Assembly (NCBI RefSeq): GCF_003002815.1 | Contig: NZ_PVTF01000005.1 | Location: 248,001-312,000 of the forward strand | Origin: Umezawaea tangerina | GTDB taxonomy: Bacteria; Actinomycetota; Actinomycetes; Mycobacteriales; Pseudonocardiaceae | Direction: 5' to 3' | Length of the DNA stretch: 64,000 nucleotides | In this document: positions 42,096-51,622 of the stretch, one piece after another | Position numbering within the stretch: the first letter of the stretch is position 1 | How the letters are laid out: each line of letters opens with the position of its first letter | The notes under the pieces: generated by a model | Databases searched by the model: none | Told to the model about the DNA's origin: nothing | The model's input: only the letters and a program-made list of their open reading frames with translations | Position numbers and translations under genes: made by a program

Positions 42096-43301
42096 TCAGG
42101 AGCACAACGTGTCCTCCACCAGCCTGTGGGCGCGCTGGTACGTCGACGTCGGGTCGACGGCCTGGGAGGCCAGGGACAGCACGACGACCCGTTCGCCGTC
42201 GGGGCTGACCCCGTTGAGGGTGCTCCACCCCGGCAGATCGCCGGGGTGGGTCCAGTACACGCCGCACGCGGTGTCGACCCGCACGATTCCCAGGCCGTAC
42301 CGCGCACCGGGGAGCAAGGCGGCGACGTCCGGGGCGGCGACGGTCTGGTGCATCTGCGCCATCTGCTCCGGCGCGAGCAGCTTGCCGCTCTGCAGCGCCT
42401 TCCAGAAGGTCGCCAGATCGGTCGGGGTGCTCACCAGCGCGCCCGCCGCGTCGCCGCCCGTCGCGTTGAGCTCGGTCGTCTCCACCAGGGGGCCGTCCGG
42501 GACGAACTGCTTGTACCCCAGGGCATGCGGGTCGCGAATCGTCGGGTCGTCGCCCGGTGCGTAGGTCTGGCGCAGGCCCAGCGGTTCCAGGATCCGGGTC
42601 CGGACCTCCTGCTCCCACGAGTTCCCGGTGACCTTGTTGATGACCATTCCGGCGAGGACGTAGTTGGTGTTCGAGTAGTGCCACGACGTTCCGGGGGCGA
42701 ACAGGGGCGGGCGCCCCATCGCGATCGCCACCAGCTCCGTCGCGTCGTAGTGGTCGAGGCGGTGCGCGCGGAAGCCCTCCTCGGACTGCACCATCGGGAT
42801 GTCCTCGAGGTACTCCGCGATGCCGCTGGTGTGCTGGAGCAGGTCCCGCACGGTGATCCTGGTTCCCTCGTAACCGTTGCCGGACACCACACCGGGCAGC
42901 CAGCGCTCCACCGGATCGTCGAGCGACACCCGGTTCTCGCCGACCAGCTGCAGCAGGGTCACCGCCACGTACGTCTTGGTGTTGCTGCCCATCCGGAAGT
43001 AGCCGTTCTCGGGGACCGGCGCCCCGGTGGCGGTGTCCGCCACGCCGGAACGCGCCGTGTCCGTGCGACCCCCGGCCTTGATGAGACCCTGCACCCCGGT
43101 GATGCCGAGGTCGCGCAGGTCGTCGACGGCGGTCCGCAGCCCGTCCTCACCGGACACCACGATGCCGGATACCGCTGCACCGGCCCCGTTCTGCCCCGCG
43201 TTCGCCGACGTGCACGCGCTGACCACGACCAGGGCGCCGACCACAGCGGCGCCGACCAAGGCCGTCCTGCCCGCGCCGCGACCGGAAATCGTCTTCTCCA
43301 C
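42096..43301 (-). CDS. Serine beta-lactamase/DD-peptidase-like lipoprotein
   Basis: GTG or ATG start at 43301; 401 aa. A lipoprotein signal ends in LVVVSAC. The penicillin-binding fold has Ser-x-x-Lys in GSNTKTY, Tyr-Ser-Asn in WHYSNTNYV, and HPG in YWTHPGDLPGW in place of the KTG motif. This matches the class C/ D-alanyl-D-alanine carboxypeptidase (beta-lactamase family PF00144) group anchored outside the membrane. The substrate may be peptidoglycan or a beta-lactam-like ester. Confidence 0.9.
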   Translation of the reverse strand: MEKTISGRGAGRTALVGAAVVGALVVVSACTSANAGQNGAGAAVSGIVVSGEDGLRTAVDDLRDLGITGVQGLIKAGGRTDTARSGVADTATGAPVPENGYFRMGSNTKTYVAVTLLQLVGENRVSLDDPVERWLPGVVSGNGYEGTRITVRDLLQHTSGIAEYLEDIPMVQSEEGFRAHRLDHYDATELVAIAMGRPPLFAPGTSWHYSNTNYVLAGMVINKVTGNSWEQEVRTRILEPLGLRQTYAPGDDPTIRDPHALGYKQFVPDGPLVETTELNATGGDAAGALVSTPTDLATFWKALQSGKLLAPEQMAQMHQTVAAPDVAALLPGARYGLGIVRVDTACGVYWTHPGDLPGWSTLNGVSPDGERVVVLSLASQAVDPTSTYQRAHRLVEDTLCS

Positions 43302-43435
43302 GCCATTCCTCCTTGAAGATCATCTGGTCGATGACCCTACGAAGGAACGCCGTGCCGACTCGATCCTGTCGGCCCCCGAACCGCGGTGGGGCTCACCCAC
43401 CCCTATGCCGAGCACCGGAACGACCGGTCGAGCCG

Positions 43436-44026
43436 CTATCGAACCTCGGACGTGCTTGCGCCCGCGTTGCGGACGGCTGCCGCGGCGACGATGGCCAAGT
43501 CGTCGCTGGAGAAGCCGGAGCGGCTGAGCACCGCCAGGGACTTGTTCGTGGCCAGCGTGCACAACGCCAGCTCCGCCGCCTCCTGCTCACCGGCCCCCGC
43601 CGCCAGCAACGCCTGCTCCACCCTCTCGCGCAGAACGTCCATCGTGGCGCGGACCACCACCCGCCCCTCGTCGTCGAGGGCGGGGAACTGCGCCGCCGAC
43701 ATCGTGAGCAGGCAGCCGTCCGGGACCGTCGGGTCGGCGATGCGGTTCATGGTGACCCGCAGGAAGGCGGCCACCACGGCGCTCGGGTTCGGGTGGGGGC
43801 CGGACAGCGCCTGGTCGTAGAGCGGGTGGTAGGTCTGCGCGTAGCGCTGGAGGCTCTTACGGAAGAGCGCGCTCTTGTCGCCGAAGGTGCTGTAGAGCGA
43901 GCCCCTGCCCAGGCCCGTGCCCTCGGTCAGGCGGTCGATCGAGGCCTCCGAATACCCCCAGCGCCAGAACACGTGCATCGCACGCCGCAGCGCCTCGTCC
44001 ACGTCGAACTGCTTGCGACCCGCCAT
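43436..44026 (-). CDS. TetR-family regulator
   Basis: The ATG at 44026 gives 196 aa (MAGRKQFDVDEAL is a standard TetR opening). Helix-turn-helix: ASIDRLTEGTGLGRGSLYST followed by FGDKSALF. The C-terminal domain is of the TetR_C_16-like type, with PDGCLLTMSAAQFP. It is divergent from the alpha/beta hydrolase at 44095, and a dyad between them overlaps that gene's -35 element, so it probably represses the hydrolase. Confidence 0.9.
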   Translation of the reverse strand: MAGRKQFDVDEALRRAMHVFWRWGYSEASIDRLTEGTGLGRGSLYSTFGDKSALFRKSLQRYAQTYHPLYDQALSGPHPNPSAVVAAFLRVTMNRIADPTVPDGCLLTMSAAQFPALDDEGRVVVRATMDVLRERVEQALLAAGAGEQEAAELALCTLATNKSLAVLSRSGFSSDDLAIVAAAAVRNAGASTSEVR

Positions 44027-44057
44027 GTTCGCCAGCCTACACATCTCGCGCCACATC

Positions 44058-44087
44058 TTGTACCGATCGTTCCAACATGGGTATGGT
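44058..44087 (+). promoter_or_regulatory. Promoter for a leaderless hydrolase mRNA with overlapping dyad
   Basis: TTGTAC (44058-44063) and TATGGT (44082-44087) are spaced 18 bp, and transcription would start at about 44094-44095, right at the ATG. An 18-bp imperfect palindrome, TTGTACCGATCGTTCCAA (44058-44075, 7 of 9 pairs), covers the -35 element and is a likely TetR operator. Confidence 0.6.
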
Positions 44088-44094
44088 CGTCGGC

Positions 44095-45015
44095 ATGACA
44101 CCCTTGAGCTCACTTCGACTGCCCGACGGCTTCACCGACGTCTTCACCAGCAGGCTCGTGGAGGTGGACGGGCTGCGGCTGCACGCGGTCACCGGCGGCG
44201 ACGGCCCGCCGCTGCTGCTGATCAGCGGCTGGCCGCAGACCTGGTACGCCTGGCGGGAAATGATGCCCGCGCTCGCCCGCGAGCACACCGTCGTCGCCGT
44301 CGACTCCCGCGGAGCGGGCCTCTCCGACAAGCCCGACGGCGGTTACGACGCGGGCACCCTGGCCGCCGACCTGGTCGCCCTGATGTCCGCGCTCGGACAC
44401 GACCGGTTCGACGTGGTCGGCCACGACATCGGCATGTGGACCGGGTACGCCCTCGCCGCCGACCACCCCGAACGGGTGGGCAGGCTCGCCGTCGTCGACG
44501 CGATCATCCCCGGCCTCACCCCGGCCCCGCCGTTCTTCAGCCCGGCCCCGGTCACCCAGCGGTTCTGGCACTTCGCCTTCAACCGGCTCCCCGACCTCAA
44601 CGAGGAGCTGGTCCGCGGACGGGAACGGCTCTTCTTCGGCTACCAGTTCGCCACCAAGGCCGCCACCCCGACCACCATCCCCGAGCACGCCGTCGACGTG
44701 TACGTCGACGCGATCGTCGCGGATCCCCGTGGCCTGCGGGCGAGCTTCTCGTACTACCGGGCGCTGGACGACACGATCGCGCAGAACGAACAGCGCCGGA
44801 AGACCCGGCTCACGCTGCCGGTGCTCGCCATCGGCGGCGCGCGGTACAGCGGCGCGATGGTCGCCGAGACGATGCGACTGGCCGCCGACGACGTCACCGA
44901 GGTGGTCATCGACGACTGCGGCCACTACGCGGCCGAGGAGCAGCCCGCGCGGTTCACCGAAGCACTCGAGGACTTCCTCGCCACCAAACCGGCGGCAGTC
45001 GTGCTGAACGGCTGA
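44095..45015 (+). CDS. Alpha/beta hydrolase with Asp nucleophile (epoxide hydrolase/dehalogenase-like)
   Basis: The ATG at 44095 is chosen over an ATG at 44077, which would lie inside the promoter; 306 aa. Oxyanion motif SGWPQTW, nucleophile Asp in VVGHDIGMWTG, acid region LAIGGARYSG, and His in DDCGHYAAEE. The Asp nucleophile points to epoxide hydrolase or haloalkane dehalogenase chemistry rather than an esterase. It is controlled, by layout, by the divergent TetR regulator. Confidence 0.88.
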   Translation: MTPLSSLRLPDGFTDVFTSRLVEVDGLRLHAVTGGDGPPLLLISGWPQTWYAWREMMPALAREHTVVAVDSRGAGLSDKPDGGYDAGTLAADLVALMSALGHDRFDVVGHDIGMWTGYALAADHPERVGRLAVVDAIIPGLTPAPPFFSPAPVTQRFWHFAFNRLPDLNEELVRGRERLFFGYQFATKAATPTTIPEHAVDVYVDAIVADPRGLRASFSYYRALDDTIAQNEQRRKTRLTLPVLAIGGARYSGAMVAETMRLAADDVTEVVIDDCGHYAAEEQPARFTEALEDFLATKPAAVVLNG

Positions 45016-45023
45016 CACCGGCG

Positions 45024-46235
45024 CTACGACCGCGCCGGAGGAACCTGCCCGTTCTCGAAGTAGGAGACCAGTTCCGGGTCCAGACCCGGTACCTCGCAAG
45101 GGATGCCTCCGGCGCGGAGGGACTCGGTGGCCCGCACCCCCGCCGCGACGGCCATGCGCGCGGCGACGGGTGAGGTGTCGGTGGTGCCGCCCTCGCGCAC
45201 GAACCTCAGGAACTCGTCGACGAGGAGCGGGTCGGCGCCACCGTGTTCGTCGTCGTCCTCGGCGTCCGGTACGGCGTACTCGGCGTCGGCCTCGGCCCGG
45301 TAGGTGGAGCGACGGGAGTTCCAGACCTTCACCACCGCACCGGGTCCGTCGCCGAAGTTCTCCAGGCGGCCCTCGTCGCCGATGACGGTGTAGTTGCGCC
45401 AGTAGTCCGGGGTGAAGTGGCACTGCTGGTAGGCGGCCAGCACTCCGTTGTCCAGGCGCAGGTTCACCAGCGACACGTCCTCGACGTCGATGACCGGGTT
45501 CAGCCCGCGCTGGGTGTGCGGCGGCCAGTTGCCGTCCACGTCGTGCCAGTCGGCGTGCTTGGGCTCGCCGGGGGCGCGCCGGTGCGGGTTGTCCCCGTAG
45601 ACCACCAGGTCGCCGAAGGCCTGCACCTGCCGGGTGTAGCCGTTCGCGAGCCAGTGCAGGACGTCGAGGTCGTGGCTGGCCTTCTGCAGCAGGAGTCCGC
45701 CGGTGTAACGGCGTTCGGCGTGCCAGTCCTTGAAGTACCAGTCGCCGCCGTAGCCGACGAAGTGCCGCACCCACACCGTCTTGACCTCGCCGATCTCCCC
45801 GCGCGTGATGACGTCGCGCATCAGGCGGACCACCGGCATGTGCCGCATGTTGTGCCCGACGTAGAGGCGGGTGCCCGTCTCGTGGGCGGTGCGCAGCAGT
45901 TCGTCGCACCGCTCGATCGAGATGTCCAGGGGCTTCTCGACGAAGACGGGCTTGCCCGCCCTGAGGGCCTGGCACGCGAGGTCGGCGTGGGTGTGGTCGG
46001 GGGTGAGGACCACCACCGCGTCCACGTCCGGGGACTCGACCACGTCCCTGTGGTCCGCCACGACCAGCGCGTCCGGGAAGGCCTCGACCGCCGCCGCCCT
46101 CGCGGCCGTGTCGTGCTCGGCGAGTGCGACGACCCGGCTGCCCGCGCCGGGGCGGTGGGCGGTGCGGGCGATCGAACCGCGGAGCCCGAAGCCGAGGACA
46201 CCGAGCCGGATGTCGCGGTGGGTGTTGGTGGTCAT
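45024..46235 (-). CDS. Gfo/Idh/MocA-family dehydrogenase
   Basis: ATG at 46235; 403 aa. The N-terminal Rossmann fold begins RLGVLGFGLRGSIAR. The catalytic Lys is in VFVEKPLDIS, and the C-terminal substrate domain contains GGLLLQKASHDLDVLHWL with the conserved Asp-His pair. Members oxidise or reduce sugars and inositols with NAD(P). It is convergent with the hydrolase gene and is followed upstream by the DUF4832-type secreted protein, so it probably belongs to the carbohydrate locus. Confidence 0.9.
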   Translation of the reverse strand: MTTNTHRDIRLGVLGFGLRGSIARTAHRPGAGSRVVALAEHDTAARAAAVEAFPDALVVADHRDVVESPDVDAVVVLTPDHTHADLACQALRAGKPVFVEKPLDISIERCDELLRTAHETGTRLYVGHNMRHMPVVRLMRDVITRGEIGEVKTVWVRHFVGYGGDWYFKDWHAERRYTGGLLLQKASHDLDVLHWLANGYTRQVQAFGDLVVYGDNPHRRAPGEPKHADWHDVDGNWPPHTQRGLNPVIDVEDVSLVNLRLDNGVLAAYQQCHFTPDYWRNYTVIGDEGRLENFGDGPGAVVKVWNSRRSTYRAEADAEYAVPDAEDDDEHGGADPLLVDEFLRFVREGGTTDTSPVAARMAVAAGVRATESLRAGGIPCEVPGLDPELVSYFENGQVPPARS

Positions 46236-46308
46236 GGGGAAGCCTTCCGCGCGACGCTGGTGGTGTGTGGGGAGCGGCCCGGAGCCGGGTGCGCCGGGCC
46301 GCCCGGAT

Positions 46309-48267
46309 TCAGCTCACGGTGATCTTGTCGATGTCCGGTGCCCAACCGGAGGGGTTCGCGATGGTGATGGTGTTCCCCCGTCCGGCGCGCAGGGGTAGCG
46401 CCACGGTGGTGGTCCTCGTCGTGACCCAGTCGGCGGTGGGCGCGAACTGGACGGTCCTGGACGTCGAACCGTTGGCCTGGACGCCGGCGGTGCGGGCTTC
46501 CTGCGTGGCGTAGTGCAGCGTCACGGTGCGCGTGCCACCGGTGCCACCGTCGACGCCGGTGAACGCGAGGGTGCCGCCGTTGCCGAGGTAGCCGACCTTG
46601 GCGCCGCCGGAGCACCCGCCGCACGCGGCGACGACCGCGCCTCCCGCCAGGGTGTTGCCGGGGGCTTCGGCCTCGTAGCCCGGAGCGCCCGCGCCGACGG
46701 CCAGCCCGCCGAGGTCGAGCCATCCGTCGGCGTGCTGGCCCGCGTTGGCGAAGCGCAGCTTCTTGGCGTTGGGGTTGACCGCTTCCAGGGGGTTCTTGAC
46801 CTTCAGGACGAGCCGGTAGTCGCCGGTGTCCAGGCCGGACAGGTCCACCGGGGCGTCGAAGTACCGGGGATGGCCGAAGTCCCGGTAGGTGGGGTCGGCG
46901 CCGACCTGCCAGTCGGGGAAGGCGCGGATGCGGGTGGGCATCACCTGCCGGAGGTCCCAGGAGGTGTCCCACGTCCTGACGACGGTGCCCGCCGGGTCCT
47001 TCAGGCCGAGGCTGACGGTCCAGGGGTAGTAGAACGGGGCGACGCCGGTGTTGTCGATCCGCACGCCCACCTTGGTGGTGCCCTGCGCGGTGTCGTGGAA
47101 GTAGGCGTCGCGGACGGTGAGGTTGTAGCCCATCAACCGCACGGCGGCGGCCACGTTGGGGTCGCCCGCGGAGTAGTCCAGGCTGCGTTCGTTGATCTTC
47201 CACGTGGTGTGCTCGAGCTCGATGCACGCCTTCATGTCGTCCACGGCGCCGGAGCCACCCGGCCAGTTGGCGAACGCGGTGGCCTGGATCTCGGGGCGGA
47301 CCTCACCGCCCATCGAGGCCGTGGTCCACCGGTTCTCCACGCCGTGTTCCAGGGCCTTCTGCAGCTGGGCCCAGGAAGCGCCGCCCATGGACATCGGCAG
47401 CGTCACCCCCTGGCCCGCTTCGCGGTAGCAGAAGGAGTCGTCGTGGTAGCCGATGGACGACAGGCCGTCGGCCGCACCGCCCGCCAGGTCCGCGTAGCGC
47501 AGTTCGAGCCTGGTGCGGGTGAAGGCGCGGTGGAAGGCGTTGACGATCTCGGCGGCGTGGGCGTCGGTGGGCATGTAGTTCGGGTAGGTGTCGCCCGAGG
47601 TGTCGGTGTCGTAGGGCCAGGTGTGCCACTCGCCCCACAGGCCGATGAGGCCCAGGTGGATGTAGCCGAGCCGGGGGTCGCCGTCGTAGCGCGCGCCGAA
47701 GGCGGCGATGAAGTCCTTGAGCCCGCCCATCAGGTAGGGGTTGTCGTAGTCGGGGCTGGTGACGTCCCAGTAGGCGTTGTGCCGCATGGCGACGTGCCCG
47801 GTGAAGCACGGGGGGATGCCGTTGGCGGGATGGCTGCCGGTGCCGCCGGGGTACTCCAGGTAGAAGCGGATCGCCGCGTGGTTGCCGGACGCCGCGATGG
47901 CGTCGAGCGCGCTGTCCACGACGCTCCAGTCGTAGCTCGCGCACGTGGTCGGGTTCGGCATGACCTCGGACAGGGCGAAGTAGGCCCAGGTCAGGGAGAG
48001 CGGGTAGCCGGCGTTCGGGTCGATGCCCGGTTGGTAGAAGCGGGCGAACCCCTTGAGCGGGTTGTCCAGCGGGGCGTCGGCGGTGGCGAGGGCGTGGGCG
48101 GGCAGGCTTGGATCCGGGGCCGGGCCGGGTGCCGGGCGGTCCGGAACGCCCTGTGCGGACACGTCCGCGGCGTGGACGGGTCCGGGCTGCGCCAGGGGCA
48201 GCAGCGCGACGGCCGCGGCGCACAGTGCGGCCAGCAGCCTCCTGCGTCCGGCGGTGGCTGAGGACAT
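46309..48267 (-). CDS. Secreted DUF4832-type glycan-related protein with C-terminal carbohydrate-binding module
   Basis: The ATG at 48267 follows GGAGG; 652 aa. Residues 1-35 form a signal peptide (RRRLLAALCAAAVALL...VHAAD). Residues about 60-500 match DUF4832-type proteins, which have a TIM-barrel-like part (DWSVVDSALDAI, LGLIGLWGEWHTWP with acidic residues at barrel ends). After residue 520 comes a CBM6/35-like jelly roll (YEAEAPGNTLAGGA, VGYLGNGGTLAF, ending WAPDIDKITVS). It probably acts on an external glycan whose sugars the divergent importer takes up. The enzyme activity of this family is not established. Confidence 0.8.
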   Translation of the reverse strand: MSSATAGRRRLLAALCAAAVALLPLAQPGPVHAADVSAQGVPDRPAPGPAPDPSLPAHALATADAPLDNPLKGFARFYQPGIDPNAGYPLSLTWAYFALSEVMPNPTTCASYDWSVVDSALDAIAASGNHAAIRFYLEYPGGTGSHPANGIPPCFTGHVAMRHNAYWDVTSPDYDNPYLMGGLKDFIAAFGARYDGDPRLGYIHLGLIGLWGEWHTWPYDTDTSGDTYPNYMPTDAHAAEIVNAFHRAFTRTRLELRYADLAGGAADGLSSIGYHDDSFCYREAGQGVTLPMSMGGASWAQLQKALEHGVENRWTTASMGGEVRPEIQATAFANWPGGSGAVDDMKACIELEHTTWKINERSLDYSAGDPNVAAAVRLMGYNLTVRDAYFHDTAQGTTKVGVRIDNTGVAPFYYPWTVSLGLKDPAGTVVRTWDTSWDLRQVMPTRIRAFPDWQVGADPTYRDFGHPRYFDAPVDLSGLDTGDYRLVLKVKNPLEAVNPNAKKLRFANAGQHADGWLDLGGLAVGAGAPGYEAEAPGNTLAGGAVVAACGGCSGGAKVGYLGNGGTLAFTGVDGGTGGTRTVTLHYATQEARTAGVQANGSTSRTVQFAPTADWVTTRTTTVALPLRAGRGNTITIANPSGWAPDIDKITVS

Positions 48268-48323
48268 GGCGCGACCTCCGTGGGGTGAGGAAGGTGCCTG
48301 CTCGAAATAGTTACGCTTCAGGA

Positions 48324-48361
48324 TTGACAAAGTTCCACTATTCCTCATCAATATGTAGCAA
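48324..48361 (+). promoter_or_regulatory. Sugar-importer promoter with AYGTAGCAA motif
   Basis: TTGACA at 48324-48329 is a consensus -35. An AT-rich -10 region (ATCAAT/CAATAT) lies at 48347-48354. ATGTAGCAA at 48353-48361 recurs as ACGTAGCAA at 53152-53160 just upstream of the ROK regulator gene. The shared motif is a candidate operator for that regulator. Confidence 0.5.
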
Positions 48362-48416
48362 CGGTGCCCCACTGGCAAGAGGTGCGGCACGGAGGTCCTG
48401 ATGCGGAGGCCTGTTC

Positions 48417-49316
48417 ATGGGCGCCAGCAAGGCTCCTGCAAGGCCGCGGCGACGCGACGACCGCACGGTGGCGTGGCTGTTCCTGGCCCCGGCGCTGGTC
48501 GGCTTCGGGCTGTTCTACCTGTACCCGACCGGTCTGGGGATCTACTACTCGCTCACCGACTACGGCATGTTGAGCGCGCCGAACCTCGTCGGCGCGGAGA
48601 ACTACCGCGACCTCGTCGGGGACGACAAGTTCTGGAACGCGCTCGAGGTCACCGGCTACTACGTCGTGCTGAACATCGTCTCGCAGACCGTGCTGGCCCT
48701 CGCCCTGGCCACGTTGATGCACCGGCTGACCCAGTCGGTGGTGGTGCGCGCGATGCTGCTGGTGCCGTGGCTGGTGCCCAACGTCACCGTGGGCCTGCTG
48801 TGGATGTGGATGCTCGACGCCAACCTCGGCTTCGTCAACCACGTCCTGGGCGCGTTGGGCATGCGCCCCACCGGTTTCCTCACCTCGCCGTCGTGGGCGA
48901 TGCCCACCGTCGCGGGCATCAACACCTGGGCCTACGCGGGCTACACCGCCCTGCTGCTGTACGCGGGCATGCTGCAGATCCCCCGGTACCTCTACGAGAG
49001 CGCCGCGCTGGACGGCGCGGGCGAGTGGCGGATGTTCACCCGCATCACCCTCCCGCTGCTGCGTCCGATCCTGGCCCTGGTGCTGGTGGTCTCCCTGATC
49101 GGCTCGTTCCAGATCTTCGACACCATCGCCGTGACCACCAAGGGCGGACCGGTCGGCGCCACCAGGGTCATCTACTTCTACATCTACGAACAGGCGTTCA
49201 CGAACTTCCGCATGGGCTACGCCTCCGCCATCGCCGTGGTGCTCGCCGTGGTGCTCGGGGCGCTGACCGCCGTGCAGATGCGGCTCCTGCGCGCCTCCCG
49301 ATCGGACCTGGCATGA
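48417..49316 (+). CDS. ABC sugar importer permease (MalF-like)
   Basis: ATG at 48417; 299 aa, six membrane helices. The EAA loop is YLYESAALDGAGEWRMFTRI followed by TLPLLRPI, which docks the ATPase. It starts WLFLAPALVGFGLFYLYPT, typical of carbohydrate permease subunit 1. It overlaps the second permease gene by 4 bp. No ATPase gene is in the operon; a shared MsiK-type ATPase elsewhere in the genome is the usual arrangement in actinobacteria. Confidence 0.93.
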   Translation: MGASKAPARPRRRDDRTVAWLFLAPALVGFGLFYLYPTGLGIYYSLTDYGMLSAPNLVGAENYRDLVGDDKFWNALEVTGYYVVLNIVSQTVLALALATLMHRLTQSVVVRAMLLVPWLVPNVTVGLLWMWMLDANLGFVNHVLGALGMRPTGFLTSPSWAMPTVAGINTWAYAGYTALLLYAGMLQIPRYLYESAALDGAGEWRMFTRITLPLLRPILALVLVVSLIGSFQIFDTIAVTTKGGPVGATRVIYFYIYEQAFTNFRMGYASAIAVVLAVVLGALTAVQMRLLRASRSDLA

Positions 49317-50212
49317 GGAGGGCAGCCGTGACGCGCACCCGGATCCCGCTGGGTCGGATCGCCGCCTGGGCGGTGGTGGTCGTGGCCGTGGCGGCGACGA
49401 TCTTCCCGTTCTACTGGATGGTGCGCACCGCGCTGACCCCCGCGGCCGACGTGTACTCCGACTCCACGAGCCTGCTGCCCGAGCACCCCACGATGATCAA
49501 TTTCCTCCGCGTGCTCGGACTGACGAGCCAGCAGGAGGCACGGGTGGCGGGCGGTTCCGGGGCCAAGGTCGACTTCCTGCGCTACCTGCTCAACTCCTTC
49601 GTCTACTGCGGACTGATCACCGTCCTGCAGACGTTGTTCTGCGCGATGGCGGGCTACGCCTTCGCACGGCTCCGCTTCCCCGGCCGGGACCTCGTCTTCG
49701 GCGTGCTGGTCGCCGCGCTCATGGTGCCGCCGATCTTCACCCTGCTGCCGAACTTCGTGCTGGTGAAGAACCTCGGCTGGCTGAACACCTTCGCGGGCAT
49801 GGTCGCCCCGAGCGTGCTCATGACCCCGTTCGCGGTGTTCTTCCTGCGCCAGTTCTTCCTGTCGATCCCCCAGGAGATCGAGGAAGCGGCCACGTTGGAC
49901 GGTGTGGGCGGCTGGGGCATGTTCTGGCGCGTCGTGCTGCCGATGAGCCGCGGCCCGCTGCTCACCATCGGGCTGACCACCGGGGTGTGGGCCTGGAAGG
50001 ACTTCCTGTGGCCGCTGCTGACCGGCCGCGCCGAGGAGACCAGGGTGCTGACCGTCGCGCTCGGCATCTTCCAGCAGCAGTCCCCCAACGCCCAGCCCGA
50101 CTGGACCGGGCTGATGGCCGGGTCGACCCTGACCGTGCTGCCCGTGCTCGTGCTGCTGGTCTTCCTCGGCCGCCGCCTGGTCGAGTCCCTCAACTTCACC
50201 GGCATCAAGTGA
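49313..50212 (+). CDS. ABC sugar importer permease (MalG-like)
   Basis: ATG at 49313 in an ATGA overlap; 299 aa, six helices. Its EAA loop is IEEAATLDGVGGWGMFWRV followed by VLPMSRGP. The N-terminus WAVVVVAVAATIFPFYWMV and the LNSF segment are typical of the second permease of CUT1 importers. It pairs with the upstream permease and the binding protein gene 28 bp downstream. Confidence 0.93.
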   Translation: MRRAAVTRTRIPLGRIAAWAVVVVAVAATIFPFYWMVRTALTPAADVYSDSTSLLPEHPTMINFLRVLGLTSQQEARVAGGSGAKVDFLRYLLNSFVYCGLITVLQTLFCAMAGYAFARLRFPGRDLVFGVLVAALMVPPIFTLLPNFVLVKNLGWLNTFAGMVAPSVLMTPFAVFFLRQFFLSIPQEIEEAATLDGVGGWGMFWRVVLPMSRGPLLTIGLTTGVWAWKDFLWPLLTGRAEETRVLTVALGIFQQQSPNAQPDWTGLMAGSTLTVLPVLVLLVFLGRRLVESLNFTGIK

Positions 50213-50240
50213 CCCGACCCGATCCGAGAGGCGAACCACC

Positions 50241-51584
50241 ATGCGATCCACCCGCCGGCGCGCCGGCACCCTCCTGCTCTGCCTGGCCCTCGTCAGCCCC
50301 CTCGGCGCGTGCGCAGGCTCCGACAACAGCGCCGACGGCACGACGACGCTGGACTACTGGCTGTGGGACGACAAGCAGCTGCCCGCCTACCAGGACTGCG
50401 CCGACGCGTTCCACGCCGCCAACCCGGACGTCACCGTCAAGATCACCCAGACGGCGTGGGCCCAGTACTGGCAGAACCTCACCACCCAGCTCGCCTCGGG
50501 CGACGCCCCCGACGTGTGGACCAACCAGAGCTCGTACTACCCGCAGTTCGCCACCACGAACCAGCTCCTCGACATCGCGCCCTTCGTGCAACGCGACCAG
50601 CTCGACCTGACGGCCTACCAACCGGGCCTCAGCGAGGTGTGGGTCAAGGACGGCAAGCGCTACGGGCTGCCCAAGGACTGGGACACCATGGCGCTGGTGG
50701 TCAACACCGACATGCTCGGCAAGCAGGGTGTCGACGCCGCGCAGCTGGAGGACCTGACCTGGAACCCGGTCGACGGCGGCACGTTCGAGCAGGTGGTCGC
50801 CAAGGCGACCGTCGACGACAAGGGCCGCAACGGTCTCGACCCCGCGTTCGACAAGAACAGCGTCCAGGTCTACGGGTTCCTGCCCGAGTGGGCCGACGGC
50901 GCCAACGGGCAGAACGGCTGGGGCGTCTTCGCCGCGGCCAACGGGTTCGCCTACCTCGACCAGAACCCCTGGGGCACCCACTACAAGTACGACGACCCCA
51001 AGCTCGCCGAGACCATCACCTGGTTCAAGCGACTCATCGACAAGGGGTACGCGCCCCGTTTCGACCAGCAGTCCACCGTCGCCAACTCCGAGCTGCTCAT
51101 CGCGGGCAAGGGCGCGATGACGGTCACCGGCTCGTGGACCATCCTCACCTTCACCGACCCGAGGGTGAAGCAGAAGCTCGCCTTCACCCCCCTGCCCACC
51201 GGTCCCGCGGGACGCCGGAGCCCCATCAACGGCCTGTCCGACGCCATCTGGACCGGCAGCCCGCACCCCGAGCAGGCCTGGAAGTGGGTCGCGTTCCTGG
51301 CCTCGGCCGACTGCCAGGACCGCGTCGCCCAGCGCGCCGTGGTCTTCCCCGCCATCACCAGCGCCACCAAGAAGGTCGTTGCCGCGCACCAGGCCGAGGG
51401 CCGCGACGTGCACGCGTTCACCGACGTCGCGGAGAAGAACACCTTCCTGCTGCCCATCACCGAGCACGGCACCGAGATCAACCCCATCGTCCAGGACGCC
51501 GTCCAGTCCGCGATCCTCGGCAGCGCCGACACCGGCAACGCGTTGAAGGAGGCGAACAACAAGGTCAACGCGCTCTTCAAGTAG
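50241..51584 (+). CDS. Extracellular sugar-binding lipoprotein
   Basis: ATG at 50241 with GAGAGG upstream; 447 aa. A lipoprotein signal ends in the lipobox LGAC. The mature part resembles CUT1 solute-binding proteins: TLDYWLWDDKQLPAYQDC at the start, the hinge region GDAPDVWTNQSSYYPQF, and GKGAMTVTGSWTI. It delivers an oligosaccharide to the two permeases. Given the following alpha-galactosidase, the ligand may be a galactoside such as raffinose or melibiose. Confidence 0.92.
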   Translation: MRSTRRRAGTLLLCLALVSPLGACAGSDNSADGTTTLDYWLWDDKQLPAYQDCADAFHAANPDVTVKITQTAWAQYWQNLTTQLASGDAPDVWTNQSSYYPQFATTNQLLDIAPFVQRDQLDLTAYQPGLSEVWVKDGKRYGLPKDWDTMALVVNTDMLGKQGVDAAQLEDLTWNPVDGGTFEQVVAKATVDDKGRNGLDPAFDKNSVQVYGFLPEWADGANGQNGWGVFAAANGFAYLDQNPWGTHYKYDDPKLAETITWFKRLIDKGYAPRFDQQSTVANSELLIAGKGAMTVTGSWTILTFTDPRVKQKLAFTPLPTGPAGRRSPINGLSDAIWTGSPHPEQAWKWVAFLASADCQDRVAQRAVVFPAITSATKKVVAAHQAEGRDVHAFTDVAEKNTFLLPITEHGTEINPIVQDAVQSAILGSADTGNALKEANNKVNALFK

Positions 51585-51622
51585 GCGGTGAACCCGTTGC
51601 CCCATCTCACGCGAGGACACCC

